Below the pieces are notes generated by a model. That model was not told the origin of the DNA and did no database searches. It saw only the letters and a program-made list of their open reading frames with translations. The translations under genes and the position numbers were made by a program. Of a DNA stretch of 64,000 nucleotides, positions 1 to 13,920 are shown in pieces (positions within the stretch are counted from its first letter, which is position 1; each line of letters starts with the position of its first letter). The stretch comes from Trichuris trichiura (taxonomy: Eukaryota > Nematoda > Enoplea > Trichinellida > Trichuridae): positions 186,001 through 250,000 of the forward strand of contig JBAJFE010000008.1 of NCBI GenBank assembly GCA_037903355.1, given 5' to 3'.

Positions 1-3000
1 AGTAAAAATTTGTATCAAGGCTTTATCGCGGAAGCTCATTCTTTAACTAAGAGGGAAAACTGGATTTTCATGGCTGTTACATTTCGCCTGAATAACTGAT
101 CAGCAATAGCCGAACGTAAAAAATTTGCATAAAACAAGATTTTCACATTTTTGCTCGCTAAGCAAAACCCTTCATGCCGATGAGCATGCAGAAGTCAGGG
201 CAGCAAAGTGTATTATTATTACGAAAATTTTGTCAACGCGTCAAGCTGCATTCAAGATATCCAGTAATGGCTGCCTCAGCCGCCATTTGACCATATGTCC
301 TTCAGTGTACGTCAATTAGCCAGCCGGCTCATCCAGCCGCCTGTATTAGCCCTATTGGTTGGAGCGCAGCTGTCGCTTTGTTAAGCTTGCTGCCGAAAGT
401 TACAGCAGGAAGCCGAGCGAAGAATTGTTGCTTAAGCGACTTTTTACCAAGCTAAAATGCGCTTTGCAAATTTGGAACCTGCGTATTCGGCCTATGGTCG
501 GCGGATTGAATTGGTTTGAGAAAAAAGGCAGTTGGGAAATATTTTTTAAAAATCTACACGACATACCGCCATTGAGCTTTGGCAAAACTTAGGCTTACAA
601 CTGCCTACTGACATCCCGTCTCGTAAGCGTTGGCCTGCGCGGGCTATTTCATCATTGCTATACGTTTTTTTGAAAGCCTATTGAAGAAGACAACATTGAA
701 TCTCCATCTTAGTCATCATTGCTACGAGGATGGGATCAGTCGGCTAAGCAATAGGAGAAAAACGTAATGCATATTATCCCTATTGAAACGTAAGAAAAGC
801 CATATCAGTGCCGATCTTGCAGGTGTACCAAATTTGTCGCAAAATCATATAGGCAATAAAGCGTACAACGTTTGCCCGCATCTCATTTTCAAATGGTTCT
901 TTGTCCAACAGTCAAGTTTGAACAATTTGCCTGCTTGCTTGTCAACAAACGGTCAGCCGACAATAACGCGGAAATGTTACAACAAACTATAGTTCAATTA
1001 TAGCCAGTGACGTGCGAATAAATCTGCGCCGCATCAATGCGTGCGCCTAGCTGGGAGACCCCCTAAATGTCAGCTGATGCGTACAATCAAACCGCCGCCG
1101 ATGTAATTTCACTATTATTATGCAAATTATGTCACTGAATCAAAGCTAAGCGGAAATGCCAATCCAGCAAGCACCCATTTGACGCCTAAGTAGGGCGATT
1201 GAGAACATTTCGCAACTGAACGTGTTAAGAAAGTTTCGTCTTTACTTGTCTACGCATCATGATGCATTGTAACGATGCTAAAGCTCCTTTGCCTACAACA
1301 TCTGTTCTTTACGATTGTATTATTGAATAGTAATATATAAGAGGTGTTTGAACAAAACAAGATAAATAGAAATAAACTACTACAGTTTGAGAGGAGATAA
1401 ATGCTAACCTATTTATGCAAAGCTTCATTGCTTTACCTATTTTGAATAATTGCAAGCTGCTTTGCGCTTTGCAAGATGATGCTAAGTATGGTACTACTTA
1501 CTTGCTCTGACGAGTCCAATCTGCATACGGCGGAAGTATTGTACTGTTTGATATCCATTTCGGAAGAGTACGATGCGAAGCGCTTGAACTTAGAAGAAAG
1601 AGAACAGCCGGTTCGATGTTTAAGGCGGATTGAGATCAATGATACTTCAAAGTTGTCCGCCGGTTTTCAGAGACGAACCTCTTTAGAGCATTTTCTGACT
1701 TCTCTACGTGGCAACCAATCATTTCCGTGCCAATTCTGTCACCTGGCCGTCCAGTGGCAAATTGTCTGCAATTCTATTTTTAACAATGCATATATAATCC
1801 AATGGCGGGCAGCAATCCGCTTGACGCGTATGAGAAAACTTGAATAGGAGAAAATTCATTCATAGAACATCGTCTTCAAGAAAACGATGGTGTCCATGAC
1901 ATTTTGCTGTCAATGGGCCAGTTATGTGAAACCTCATCCGCTATGCCGGTTCGGACCGATCAAGCCTAGCTGCTTAGAAAACGTTACGAACGATGCAGTA
2001 GTATGAAGCTACTACCACCGGTCACAACAGGCCGGCATTGGCTATGCTTTTTCTCGTTGAAAAATCAACACCAGCTCACTTGAGCTATTTCAGTCTTTCT
2101 CTTTCTTTCGCTCGCTTACTCACGCCAAGTCGCTTTCACATCGTTCACTGTTCGGTTATAAATAGAAAAACGAGAATGATCATCATCTCGTCTTCACTTG
2201 TTTACAATTTTGCAACGATGCCAACGAGTGGGACTTCAAGAAAAGAAAACTCATCTCCAACAGCATCCCGTCTTAGTTCATTTGAAAATTCATTGTTTCT
2301 CTCTTAAGAAAAAGGCGAATCCCGAAAAAGTATACATGCAGAGATGCTCGGAGAGCGCCTATGCTAAAAGTCAATTTTCAAACCATCTTTTACCGACAAC
2401 CATCAGCGGCATCTGCTGCGTCCGGTTCTTCAATGATTTGTACATACGTCATTGAGGGCTGTTTGCCTCGGCAAAGCGGATAAGCGGCCTTTTGAAATGG
2501 CCTTTACCTCGCAAGCGTAAATGCCTCTATGTTACACGTGGCGCAATGGCGGGGGTGCTAATGGTATTTGGAACTTCTTTGTACGCGTGCGCGTGCGCGC
2601 GCATACTCCTACGCAGTAAACGGCCGCTTTTTGCAAGCCTTAGTCACACCGAGCACTGACGAAGCGCAATGCTATCCCGCCAAGGCTATGCTTGTCTCAC
2701 TCTCTCCTTGCGGAAGACTTTCTTTGACGGCTTCCTTATAAAACGGCCCTATTTAATTGCCAAATGTGACGAAGTCATAGCATTTTTGCGCGCGTCGTCA
2801 ATTCAATACTTTCGCCAATGAAATTGCGCAACAAATGCTTCTGTTCGCTACTTTTACATATGACCAACTATGCAATGATAAAAGTAGCCATCGTTTGACT
2901 ATCCTAACGTGAATAGGACCTCGTAAGACAAAGGTGTCGAGTTGAAATAAAATAGGATGCGCCCTTTTTGTTGTCACAATGGGACCTTTCTAAAATTGGA

Positions 3001-6000
3001 AAAGCAACGACTATTTTTGAAATGTCACTTTTTTCTTTGCCGCTTCCCTCGTTAAGACGGGCAGTTCGTATAGGTCATGGCAGCAGCCGGAATGCAAATT
3101 GCCCAAGAGACATCCATCGCCAAAGCGTGCGCGCCTACCTTACCTGGGCACATTCGCGCTCCGGCTCAGCGTCTCTTATTTTCCGCTCATTTTTTTTTAT
3201 TTTGCCCGGAACGAAAGGAAAAAAGATAATTTTCCCGCTTCGTTTTGCCGGCGACCGCCGTGATGCAAAAGTAGCGTTGCTACACACATTCTCTCCATGT
3301 GGTCTTCACTTTTTTGCTTTATTTTTTTGCAAAAACCCCCGTCCGCTCTACTCCGTCGCACCCTGCAGATTTTGTTAAACGTTTGAAATTTAATTTTTTT
3401 CAAATTTTCTTCCCCGATCAATCTGGAATAAAAGTATGGAAATGACTAGCTGCGTAAAGCTAGCCAACGATCAGTAAGGATTTTCTACCAACATCCCGCC
3501 ACAGTATCTGTCGTTTTTGGCTCCTTATATGAGAAATAACCGCGTTTATTCAAACGTAGTGAAAAATTGCATCTACTTGAACTTAAGCTGTGAAAGCTAG
3601 CGCTTTTTCAGCAAAGTATAGAGGCTGTCAAAATATTTATTGAAAAGTGTTTATTCATATATTAGCAATGGAGCCATTGAAGGCCGCCGGATTAGGCTGA
3701 ACGTATTCAATTACCTTAAACAGGTTTTTAGATACATCGTACATTGAATGAATGAGAGCAATTAAATTAATTTTTTTTTGTGAATCCACGAATTAGTGAG
3801 CAATTTCTTTCAGGCGCGTCAAAGTGTCTCTGTGACATGTTCGTTATTGAAAGCAGTTCTCGCTTAAAACATCTAATCCTTGGCCTCATTCCGTGAACAG
3901 GCAAAAAGTTGACACTATCTAACGATCAGGGTTGCCACATTTTTGAAACGTTCATAGCAAGGTTTCAATCAATCGACTATGCGATTTTAAAAGTGATCAA
4001 TGACCAGGTGCGCACGCCGTGCTGATGAATCATTTTCGAAAATCAATTTCAAACCGTCATGCCATCAGCCGGCCAGCTGCTGCCCGCATCAAACTATATG
4101 TTACTGTCCTCCAATTTCCAATTCTTCCCTATTTACAGCATGCAAAATACGCTTGAAAAATTAGCATATTAATACTCTTACTATTTTGGGCGAAGCGCGT
4201 TTTTCTTGCGTCCATATCTCAACGGAATAGTTAGATAACTTAACTTTCCATTTATGGACGTTTGCAAGGTAACTTCTGCATGATGTATGCTTCGCAAAAA
4301 TTTCAAACGGACAAGTTTTTGAAAACAAGCGCGAGTTTGATTTTCAAGTTAGCTTGTATACAGCTTGTAGGCGCAAAAGCGTTTGGAGTTTCACCCGCTA
4401 CTAACGTTTCCCGTAATGGCGCTTAAAAAATAAAATGTTTGTCTCGTAATAGCCCTACTGTTGGGGCGCGTGCAGAAGTTGTAAAAAAAATAGAAGAAAT
4501 GAGCTGATTTTCGTCTATGTAATGCCCGCGCCGTCCCAAGAAACAATTGGTGACATACTCAAAAGATAGTATATAAAAAGCAAAAGTGTATACTGCCTAT
4601 AGCGGAAACTGTGGGCAATATTGAAGTATCAATGGTAGATGTGAAGTGCAGTTAAGTTAAATTAATTAAATGGACAACTAATTTATCACGTAGCAACCAG
4701 CTTGACATGACATTGTAATGCCAATAGGCTGTCGAATGTTATCACAATTCATTCAGTCAGTTTTTGCTATGAAAATAGTCAATGAAAAAATAAAAAAATA
4801 AAAAGAAGCGCACTTGGTAAAAAGGGCATCATATCAAAAAGAAAGGAAAGAAAAAGGATGCCGCCGTAGCTTCGTAGCCCTTCATCTAGCAAATGGGATC
4901 TAAGATGTCAAAAGCTATCTGATGCGAATCCGTTGGCCCAGAAAAGGTAATTCATTTCGCCGATTACGGAGCACCAATGAAGATACAATCTGAGCGTAAG
5001 TTTTCCTGCGCCCTTAATAGAAGGTCTCCAGTTGCCGGCATTGTCGACCCAGTTGCAATTTCTTCAAGACATGGCTAACTGCGAAGGTCGCGCTGAAGCG
5101 CAATATCTTAATTGCATCCTGAAAAGTTATTCCTTAATTACCGCAGCAAAAGAATTCTTCGGACAAAAATAATTAATGGCCCACATAACTTGACTCTGAC
5201 AATGACCGATGGACAACTCCCATTGATATATGATGAAAGGAAGGCTTCAAGTTCCATTGCGTAGTCATTAATATGAATGAACTTGTAGCTTCAGGCAGTA
5301 AAAGTCTTTTTGATAACAGATGCTGACTCGAAACCTTATTCCAGCGACTATTCCTAATATGGCAAATCCTTGAATGAAAACAACAGCCTTTAGCGAAAAG
5401 TGCACCCTACGCGCGTAACCACCTTAACATGTCGCGTTGAAACAATATCCCGTAAAGCAGACTAACATTTGTGTAGCTTAAAAACACCTTCTCAGTTTAC
5501 CTCTTCCCGGCGTCAGTTGTTTATATTAATATTTGAGCAATGGCGCACAGCACTGAGGGAATGCTAGCACTTGTAAGCACAAGGCAAGGAAGTAATAACG
5601 ATTAAACTTTCCATCATTTCTTCCCGCTGAATATTGGTCCATATCCACGTTTGCTTTTCATGAAAAATGCAGAAATAATTGCATTATTTCAGCGTTTACG
5701 AACTAGGAAAATGTTTTGCTGAAGTGCAGCATCTGAGCAGCAAAAGTAAGTCCAAATGGATTAATGTTCAGATTAAAAGCTATAGACTGAATTGGAACAG
5801 CTGAATTTTTAAAATTATTATGCAAATAATAATTGTTAATTGTTTCCTGCATTTTTGTTGCGCTAGTCAAGCGGCTGCTCGATTTTCTTATATGTTCTAC
5901 AATACAAAAAATGCAGTAGATGTTCCTGTGGCATAATTGCCTTAATGAGTAAGCTAACGGCTTTCGGAAGTTCTATCGTAAAGAATATATAATTTAATTT

Positions 6001-6809
6001 CAAAATATCACTAGACATAACAAGCGTTTCTTTCCTTTGTTCAGCAGCTGCGGCGGCAAACATTCTGTGCATAGGTCTGCATTACAAAAGTTTGCGCGGC
6101 AAAAGTCAAAGTGGCAAAAACGTGCTAACAGATAGCTTTTAAGAAGAAAATCCACGTTTTTGTATTTGTCGTAATATACTGCTTATAATATTGTACCGAT
6201 GAAGCTTGTAAAAATGGGAATTCATCTAGTGTGCTGTGCAGAGTTGTCGAAGGCTTAGAAAACCAAGACACAAACGATCAGTAATTCGTATGCGGCCACG
6301 TCGCTTTTATGCTGTCCAAAAAGAAATTGCAATATATACACCTATGACAGCGTGACCAAATTAGGAAAGCTATATTTCAGTTCAATCTTGTACAACGCTG
6401 CTACCAATTTTCCGTTAGATCAGCTGTCAGTTTATCCTTTTGAAGGATAGTTCAGATATTATTTAAAATAGTCTATTAAAATATTTCAATGATCCATAAC
6501 TAAAAAAGTAGCTGAATTTGAATATGCAAAATTTGGTGGTACTTCATCAACTACTCATTCTAACTGATAAGTTATGCAACAACAGGAAATGAAGTGTCAT
6601 CGCTAAGAATTTTACTTTGACGTTGGCCAACCCCCGTGAAACCCATGGACATTGAGAAAAACTGACGAATCTCGAAAGCTGCGAGATAATTTTGGCATCA
6701 GTAATTAAAAACAGATTTAACGTGATTTTGCCATGACGTTTATATAGTAAGAAAAACTTCTACATTTTCATTGCATCCATTTCGAATTAAACTGTTGAAC
6801 CGTTGGACA
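1..6809. other. No recognisable gene
   Basis: Both strands were read for family motifs, cysteine patterns, membrane segments and spliced ORF chains. Nothing convincing was seen. The longest open frames (for example 136 codons at 2968-3378) have random-looking composition and no consistent splice context. There is a short alternating GC/purine-pyrimidine run near 2587-2603. Confidence 0.5.
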
Positions 6810-7170
6810 AAATCATCTTCTTGCATTATGTACGAGAAATACCAGTGAAGTATTAGATAGACTCTTTGTTTATACTTGAGTCTGAACGCAAACATGTCGC
6901 ATTGCTTTCCTGAATACAAAGATGAGTATAATTCCAAAATGTGAAAAGAGAGATGAAGTCATGCGCACTTGTGCATACTGCATCTGAAGCTACAATTTAA
7001 TCTTTTCATACCGCGTATTATAAGTCCCTTATAGTGAAGGCGGTTTGTATACAGTTTGCCCAATAACGTTAAGTGGGTTAAAGCCATTCAGGAAATTATG
7101 AATTTATGAATGCCCGCATTAATAATTTGCGTTGTTTAGCCTAAGAAAAGATGTGCTTCATTCTATGTTT
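6810..7170 (+). repeat. Dispersed repeat, copy A
   Basis: This stretch aligns over its whole length with the reverse complement of 26840-27170, at roughly three quarters identity by eye, with small indels. On the minus strand it carries a coding-like segment (LYSS..GK.C.M.AF.L.YKQ) that is partly preserved in the other copy. Both copies look decayed. The family is not recognised; an old transposon or a duplicated gene fragment are both possible. Confidence 0.6.
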
Positions 7171-8190
7171 ACCCAACATCAACGGCTTTAAAGATAGGGT
7201 GTACTTAGCTTTGAAGCAGACCAGGTTGCCGAAGCGGTAACTTTGACGCATCAATTCACGTTGACGCACAGCAGCAGGTAGTTCCTGCCTGTCCATTGCA
7301 ATTTGACCGCTGTCCATACGTCTCTTTTGCTCTATACAATGGCTCAGAGTTACTTCGCTTTCACTTCGATCTCAACTCACTGTTGTTCTCCTACGATCGA
7401 CGCTCAAGGCTTTGATGCATGAGCACTTCTGAGTTTCGAATAGGCCCAATGTTTGGACTGTGTGGAATACAATATACATCCTAAACACTTCAAAAATATA
7501 AATTTGACAACATGAATCGTTCGTCATCGCAGTCAGTGCGTCAGAATAATCGTTATCTCAATAACATTTGCCCCTAATTTAAACTCTCCCAATCGGCAGC
7601 TGATGGCATGGCATCTCAAGGATGCGTACACCGTTGTATGCAATATTAATAATTGTACGAATGAATTCTAAGCGATAGCAAGCGTGACTTAACTGTCCTA
7701 TGCAACTCTCTAAACTGATATTTCTCCGTGCACAACTGCTTAGCGTACTGGGTCGGCGCTTAAGGAACAGCAAGAGCTTAAACTAACCAACACAGCCTTC
7801 CTCGCTTAGAATCTGCGAACAGGAAGCGCCATCATAGCTTTACTGCAATGGTATTCCGATTTTGTCAACCTTAAGCGTTTGGCGTTGCTTTGCAATGATG
7901 ATAAAATTTGACTTTTACTAGCACCAACCGATGATAATAAAAACTAAATAAAAGTATTATTGTAAAATAATGCGAACATTCCGCAAAGAAGTCATAACAA
8001 ATAAATAACCCGATTGTAATTGCCTCTGGCAACCGGAACAGTGTACGCGTTTCTAAAGCACAGAACAAACACTGCTGCGCGAAGAATTCTATCTTCGCTT
8101 TGTCTTACGTTTTTGTTAACTCTCAAATTACCATACTGGAACAAATCGACGCAAAATTGGTTAAAACCACACGCAAATCGCTATGGACGA
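7171..8190. repeat. Unique DNA, then diverged left flank of duplication copy 1
   Basis: 7171-7870 shows nothing recognisable. From about 7,870 to 8,190 the sequence resembles 15,940-16,257, with many substitutions and small indels. Near-identity between the copies begins only at about 8,195, so this flank is either an older part of the duplication or one not homogenised since. Confidence 0.5.
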
Positions 8191-11100
8191 ATTTAAAAAT
8201 TATTTTCACGCGTTTGATCTCACCGTCGCGCAATGGTTTAAAGCTAATTTTCACGAATGGAACTCAGTCGAACCTGCATACTTACAGTAAGGTAAAATAG
8301 TGATGACGCCGTTAAACGTTGAAGCAGTGTTGTAGGACAATTTTGGACTCAATTAGTAGCAGCTGCTGTGGCTTCTCAAACGTACGTTAAGTACCGATAT
8401 TTAATGTAGTAATGGTTGTACAAATGACCGCCGGAAGACGACAAGAGCGATCGAACTGCCAAGTCTACCCTTTTGTTTTCAAGTAGCGAACTTGACAGCT
8501 GAATGTCATTTGTCGTCGGTTGCATCACTCAAAAACAAGAACATATTCCATTTCTGGGCGAAACCGATGGTTAAACGATATGCACGCAACATGGACGTGG
8601 ATTTTGAGCTGAACGATATGCATACAAGGAGCACCGGAGGAAGCAAGTACTACCGCGGATGATATGAAAGCCTGAAGATCTAACCAGCTTCAGATGGACA
8701 CCTGACAATATGCGTAAGGCGGGAAGTTGTCGTCCTAAGCTGCAATCGATGGCCCGAACTGTTCTTTCAGCCTTTAGGCTGAGAGAAAAGGGTGACTAAT
8801 GATCAGGCGTTTACGGGAGCATGCAACAAAGATGTTTACGACAATGCTCACAGTTCGGTCGAGATGATATGCTGACATGGATGAACGCCGTTACGCGTCC
8901 TGTAGTGGTCGCAAGTACAGAAATCCTTTTTAGCCAGAAACGATGAGAAAAGCTGCTTGAAATGGATTGATATGGACTATTTATGAGAACTTTATTTTAT
9001 GTCTTCCTGAAAGTCAGGAAGCAAATAAACCATCCACCGTCGACTTAAGGAACGGACTGAAAAATCTACAAGGATGATATGATGTTGTCTATATATTCCT
9101 ATGACGACAAGAAGACCGCCGTTTCCTTGCTTAATATGGTTTCTGCTCAAATATTGCTGACCTTCTGGCGGCAAGTATTGCTGAGCGTCATAGTATACTA
9201 CAACCATGAAGAAGCAGAATCACTGATGCTCGATTTTGACATTAATGGAACCGCAGACCACAGCATTGCCATACGAAGGAAGGATGTATGTGTATGAGTG
9301 GCCGCCTATGTTGATAGCATCGATGACTATACAATATGATATCCGCACTATCAAACGCATTATTTTGTGAATTTTTTTCAATAAACTTTTTATCCTTATA
9401 CCAGTTCGCCCTGCTGCAGAGTTAAACACTATCAAGAAAGCCATATTATTAAACTTACTGACGTTGGATGATCAAATGGTACTCATATGAGTTTGGCACC
9501 GGAGCAGTTGTTAATTTATCACTTTGTGCTTCGAAGCTTTTCTTCATCATCTCAATGGATAATAATAGATGGGCGCGGGTTCCCTGTTGCGGATTCATCC
9601 TTCCGAACGTCCGTATTTAAAGACGAAATCCAATACTCCCCAATTCTACATATGATCGTCAATCAGAGTCATCTTCTTTTGGCGAGTTACGTTTGTTGGA
9701 GTCATGAGTAAGAAATCCTATTACTGCAGTGCTAGTAAATAATATCAGGGTAAGGGGGCATCTTTGTTTAATGCTCCAAGTGCTTTACTTTGGTCATCTC
9801 AAAGTACGCTATGTTATTGCTCTGCAGTTTGTCAGCTTAGAAGTGGTCATCGGTATTTCGAGAAAAAGAAATGAGTGTGTTGTCGGTTTATTGAGCATCT
9901 AATCTTTATCATAGAACATGGAATTCAAGAGACATGAAGATAAGGCCGCGTATTATTACGCTGACATGGAATGTAGTGATAGTACATGTGAAAATGAAAC
10001 GAACAAATATCTTTCAAGCGGGACGAAAAACATAAGACGCCCACTTTTGTCCATCATTTTGGATGCTCGCTAACGCGTGGATGACTTCAGAGAGGCAACT
10101 TTCCTCATTTGCGAAAATCGATGAAGCTGTTCTGGTCGCCCAATGCAACGTAAGTCGACTGGGAGTTTCAGTCTCGACTTTCCTACGCCATATCATCAAT
10201 GTGTCCCAACGAATGGTTATGCTACTTTCCCAAGAGGATTCTTTATAGGTTCGCAAAAATCTATTCACCTGCACCATATGGTCATACAATATCATATTTG
10301 GCTTGCCCCATATTACTGTCTATGCGCATGCTTTTCCTTTGCTGCTGCATGGATGAGAGAACACGTGCCCAGCAGATGTAAGCAAAATGGGGGAGCTTCT
10401 TTCTTCCCGCATAGAGTGAAGCAACCATTCCCTCGGCTGAAATATCTTTCAGGGTGCAGCTATTGAAAAATAGATTCGGTAAGCCAGCATGGACTACATG
10501 GGCAGAAATAGGAACAGTTCAGTCACGGGCTACTGTATGTTTATGCTAGCGTTAATAGAGATAGGAAACCAATGTCTCTTTTGGCCTACGTACCATAGAT
10601 ATCATCGCAGTCAGATGTACAGACGACCGTTGCTAAGTTCCGGCCGTTTCTACATTTCTATCGGGTGCCAGAATTGCTTACTGTATTAAAGTTGCTTTAA
10701 AATGAGCAACATAGCAACAGCCGCCATAGATTCGAACCTGCGAATAGAAAATGTATTCACGTTTGCACCGTAATGTAGTCCAGACTTTGCTAAGTTTAAA
10801 CTGTGTCCAATTAAGGATGAACAGTTTGAAGAACCTTTTCGAGAAGCAGTCTGTTGAGATTAGAACAACTTGGGAAAAGCAGTGCCTACTGAAAATCAGG
10901 CTGTTAGTGGCTCTGCACTTCAACGCAAAATTTGCAAAGATAATTTTAGCGTGCATGCGGAACGTGGCGACTTGGAGATCAATTTAGCGTTTTGGCAAAT
11001 CGTTGGCTTGTCCACTGGAAATCTGTTAGAACCTGCAGATCACTACAGTAAACCCGCAAAACACTGACGTCCCCGTTGCTCAGGTTGGCTGCTGAAAATT

Positions 11101-12763
11101 TTTGATTGGTCTTACGCTTGGTGATGCGTCTTCTGAAGTAGGCGTTTTCCAATGATATGAATGATATTAATGGAGCAAGAAGCGGCCGGTACAGTGCAAA
11201 GATAGCAAGCTCTGCTGCTTCTTTGCAAATTTAGTATGGACGCTCTGCGGAAGCAAAAGCCAGCATAGCTTTTGAAGTTTTCTATTATTTCTGAAAAGCT
11301 GCGACTTTTCTTCCTGGCACGATGATATTAATTCAGCGGCTTCTTCGCTGCCTATAGGCCTATAATGGTTGAACGATATTAATGTAGGCCCTTCGGTGCA
11401 GCGTAAGGGCATACGATATTCGTTGCGACTGCACGTTCTGCTTCTTGCTCCTGCGATCATTGATGGTTTGAAATAAATAATTCAATTTCACGGTGGCTTA
11501 ATGAAATGTTGGAGGAATTGGTGACCGCTTGAGCCGGTTGAAAATTCCGGCAAGCTCAACAAGCAGTTTTCGCTGCGCTTTGTTGGAGAATGGAACGGTA
11601 TTTGCTGCTGACTATTTTCAATTTCCGTCACGCTTGGTGCTGCATCTTCTGAAGTATGCGTTTTCGAACGATATGAACGGTATTAATGCAGCAAGAAATG
11701 GGCTGTCCAAGATAGGGATAGTCAGCAGTGCAGCTTCTGTGGAAGTTGGTATGGGTGATTACACCGAAGCAAAAGCGAGCGTCTATTTTGAACTTTTCTA
11801 TTATTTTTCAAAAGCTGCGACTTTTCTTCGTCGCTTGATGATATTAACTTAGCCGCTTGCCCGCTGTTTATAGGCCTATAATGGTTGAATGATATTAATT
11901 TAGGCCCTTCCGCAGATTGGGCTCTACAGCATATGTAAAATTACGTATGCGCGAACTAAAGGCACACGATATTTCAAGCGGCTGTACGCTCAGCTTGTTT
12001 GGTCCTGCTGTCATTGGTGGTTTTTAATAAAAGAGTCACGTTCATGGTGGCCTATCTCAAATAGATGATGAAATGTTGGAGGAATTGGTGACCACCTGAG
12101 GCGCTGGCAAGCAGAACAAGCAGTTTTTGCTGGTTTTTGTTGCACAATGGAACGGTATTTCCAATGTTGAAGGTCAGATATCTCGTAACAGAGATGCTCG
12201 TATACTTGATGGTTCTGCGGTATTTGTTGGTTTAATGGGACATTGTGAAAGTATATGATCAACATTCTGACCTTCTTGGCAATCCGCTGTTCCTGTCCTC
12301 AGCAATATTTGTGTGGTTCGCGGATTAGTCGGATACATTGAAGATATTTACCCACTGGGAAGGAAATGGTATGTACACATTTGGACCAGAAGCCGGGATA
12401 AAGTCTGCCGCAAGAAGAAAGGTATAAGTTATGCTTGCCTGTGAAAGACGGAAAGGTGGCTTCGGGTCTAAATGTGGGTTCTTGGAGGACGCAGGACGCC
12501 GTCGTAGCGAGCAGCATGTTCGGAAAGCAGTTATGCTTTCAGTCATCGCACAGAGCGATGAGCGACAGTTGGTCAAATGGTTTTATATATATCCATTGTT
12601 ACCGATTAGAATGGCGGACTTATGTAGCCTTAGAAGTTGTACCCCGCTGCACGGAATACAAGTTGGCTTCTATCGTGTCTGGAAATCTGTGAACACTGGA
12701 AAATTTAAATGGGCGACCTAAGGTGTTTTTGGTGCGTCGTTGGGCACCAGAAACACCTTAGAT
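8190..12763 (+). repeat. Segmental duplication, copy 1
   Basis: This is directly repeated at 16,257-21,365. Corresponding positions are offset by 8,066-8,067 bp from about 9,080 to 11,530, for example 10,063 with 18,130. Most of it is near-identical, but tracts such as 9,230-9,300 and 9,560-9,770 differ far more. No intact gene, transposase or reverse transcriptase was recognised inside. Many short ORFs appear in both copies only because the DNA is the same. Confidence 0.9.
11501..12067 (+). repeat. 567-bp tandem unit in duplication copy 1
   Basis: The unit runs from one ATGAAATGTTGGAGGAATTG occurrence to the next at 12,068, exactly 567 bp later. A more diverged relative lies upstream, at about 11,080-11,500. 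It contains a short palindrome around TATAGGCCTATA near 11,866. One open frame of 107 codons (11,529-11,852) is retained in all three near-identical units of the window, but no protein family was recognised. Confidence 0.85.
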
Positions 12764-13530
12764 CAGATTGAACAATGAGATTGATTGTCAGATTGAAAGT
12801 TTAAGGTGAGATATCTCGTAACGGAGATGTTCGTATGCTTGATGGTTTCGCGGTATTTGTTGGTTTAATAGGACATTGTGAAAATATATGATCAAGATTC
12901 TGACCTTCTTGGCAATGCATCGTTCCTGTCCTCAGCGATATTTGTGTGGTCCACAGATTACTCGGATACATTTAAGATAATTACCAGCTCGGAACGAAAC
13001 CATATGTATACTGGAAACTGAAACAGTTATGAATGGCCAACGTCATGAGAAGGAGAGGGACGGCGAAGTGAGTCCAGTTGAGAGGGGCATAGGAATTGCA
13101 CGTGATCATTCAAAGAATGCCGTGCCACTGGTCAGGCAGAGCTGGCAAAGTCATGGCCATACTTTTTGAAGTAAAAATCAATTATATACATTAAAGACGC
13201 GTAGTGCATATACATTGAACGATATGTTTACGTTTGGATGAGAAACCCGGATAAAGTCTGCCGCAAGAAGAAAAGTATAAATTACGCTTACCTGTGAAAG
13301 ACGGCAAAAGTGGCTTCAGACCTAAAGGTCAGTACTTGCTGGACGCAAAATGCAGTCGTAGCGAGCAGCAGGTTCTGAAAGCAGTTATGCTTTTGGTCAT
13401 CACAGAGAGTGATGAGCGACAGTTGGTCAAATGGTTTTGCATACATCCATTATTGCTGATTAGAATGTCGTACGTGCGTAGCCTTAAAGGAAAGACACTA
13501 TTACATGAAGTAAAAGTTGACTTTTAGCGT
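12165..13530 (+). repeat. Second tandem array with decayed coding relic
   Basis: A block from about 12,165 to 12,720 recurs in diverged form at about 12,806-13,530. It begins with AGATATCTCGTAAC and later encodes a segment similar to RSEQHVRKAVMLSVI.QSDERQ. The same block is found once more at 20,805-21,310. The amino-acid similarity between diverged copies (SDERQLVKWF is kept) suggests descent from coding sequence, but stops and frame changes leave no intact gene. Confidence 0.6.
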
Positions 13531-13754
13531 GTTTGAGAACCCATAAGCACTGGCACTTCTGAAAAGATTATATACGCATCATGTCGTGTACTATTCAAAC
13601 CCACTCGCTAAATAAACGCATAAAGTCTAGATGTAAACCAAAACACGAGATAACGCTTTCCTTAGTTAGACTCACTGCGATGAACGTTTCTGATAGTAAA
13701 ACAATTATTCGTAATGACGACAGTTTGCTTATCCTATCAGAAAAGAATGACGTA

Positions 13755-13920
13755 CTCACAAAGACTGGAAGATCTTATGAATCCATTCCGTGGTGACAAG
13801 AAAAAGTGCAGTTTAGTGGTCGTTGTGATTAGAAGGCCCCTAAAAATTGCTTCAAACCCACAGGTACTCATTGACTGCAGATATGTCTTCCTGAGCGGCA
13901 CAGATCATTATGAAAAATAA
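13755..13920 (+). pseudogene. Coding relic shared with 21,500-21,680
   Basis: The translated segment here (LEDLMNPFRGDKKKC..., ending FLSGTDHYEK) aligns in one frame with LEDLMNALPNGKKRS... and FLSATD at about 21,510-21,670. DNA divergence is considerable and the second copy has an in-frame stop. Protein-level similarity surviving that divergence suggests the duplicated region once carried a gene. The family is unknown. Confidence 0.45.

Noticed and set aside
1476..1847. 123-codon open frame
   Set aside because: No domain, no plausible splice neighbours, overlapped by an antisense frame of similar size.
2968..3378. 136-codon open frame on the plus strand
   Set aside because: No motif or splice context, composition tracks the local T-rich DNA, and an overlapping frame is open on the other strand.
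8992..9297. ORF pairs conserved between duplication copies, taken as evidence for genes
   Set aside because: The DNA itself is nearly identical, so shared open frames say nothing about coding; sense and antisense frames are equally kept.
10690..10760. GATTCGAACCTGCG resembles a minus-strand tRNA T-loop
   Set aside because: The T-stem does not pair and no acceptor or anticodon stem can be formed; the same holds for its copy near 18,796.
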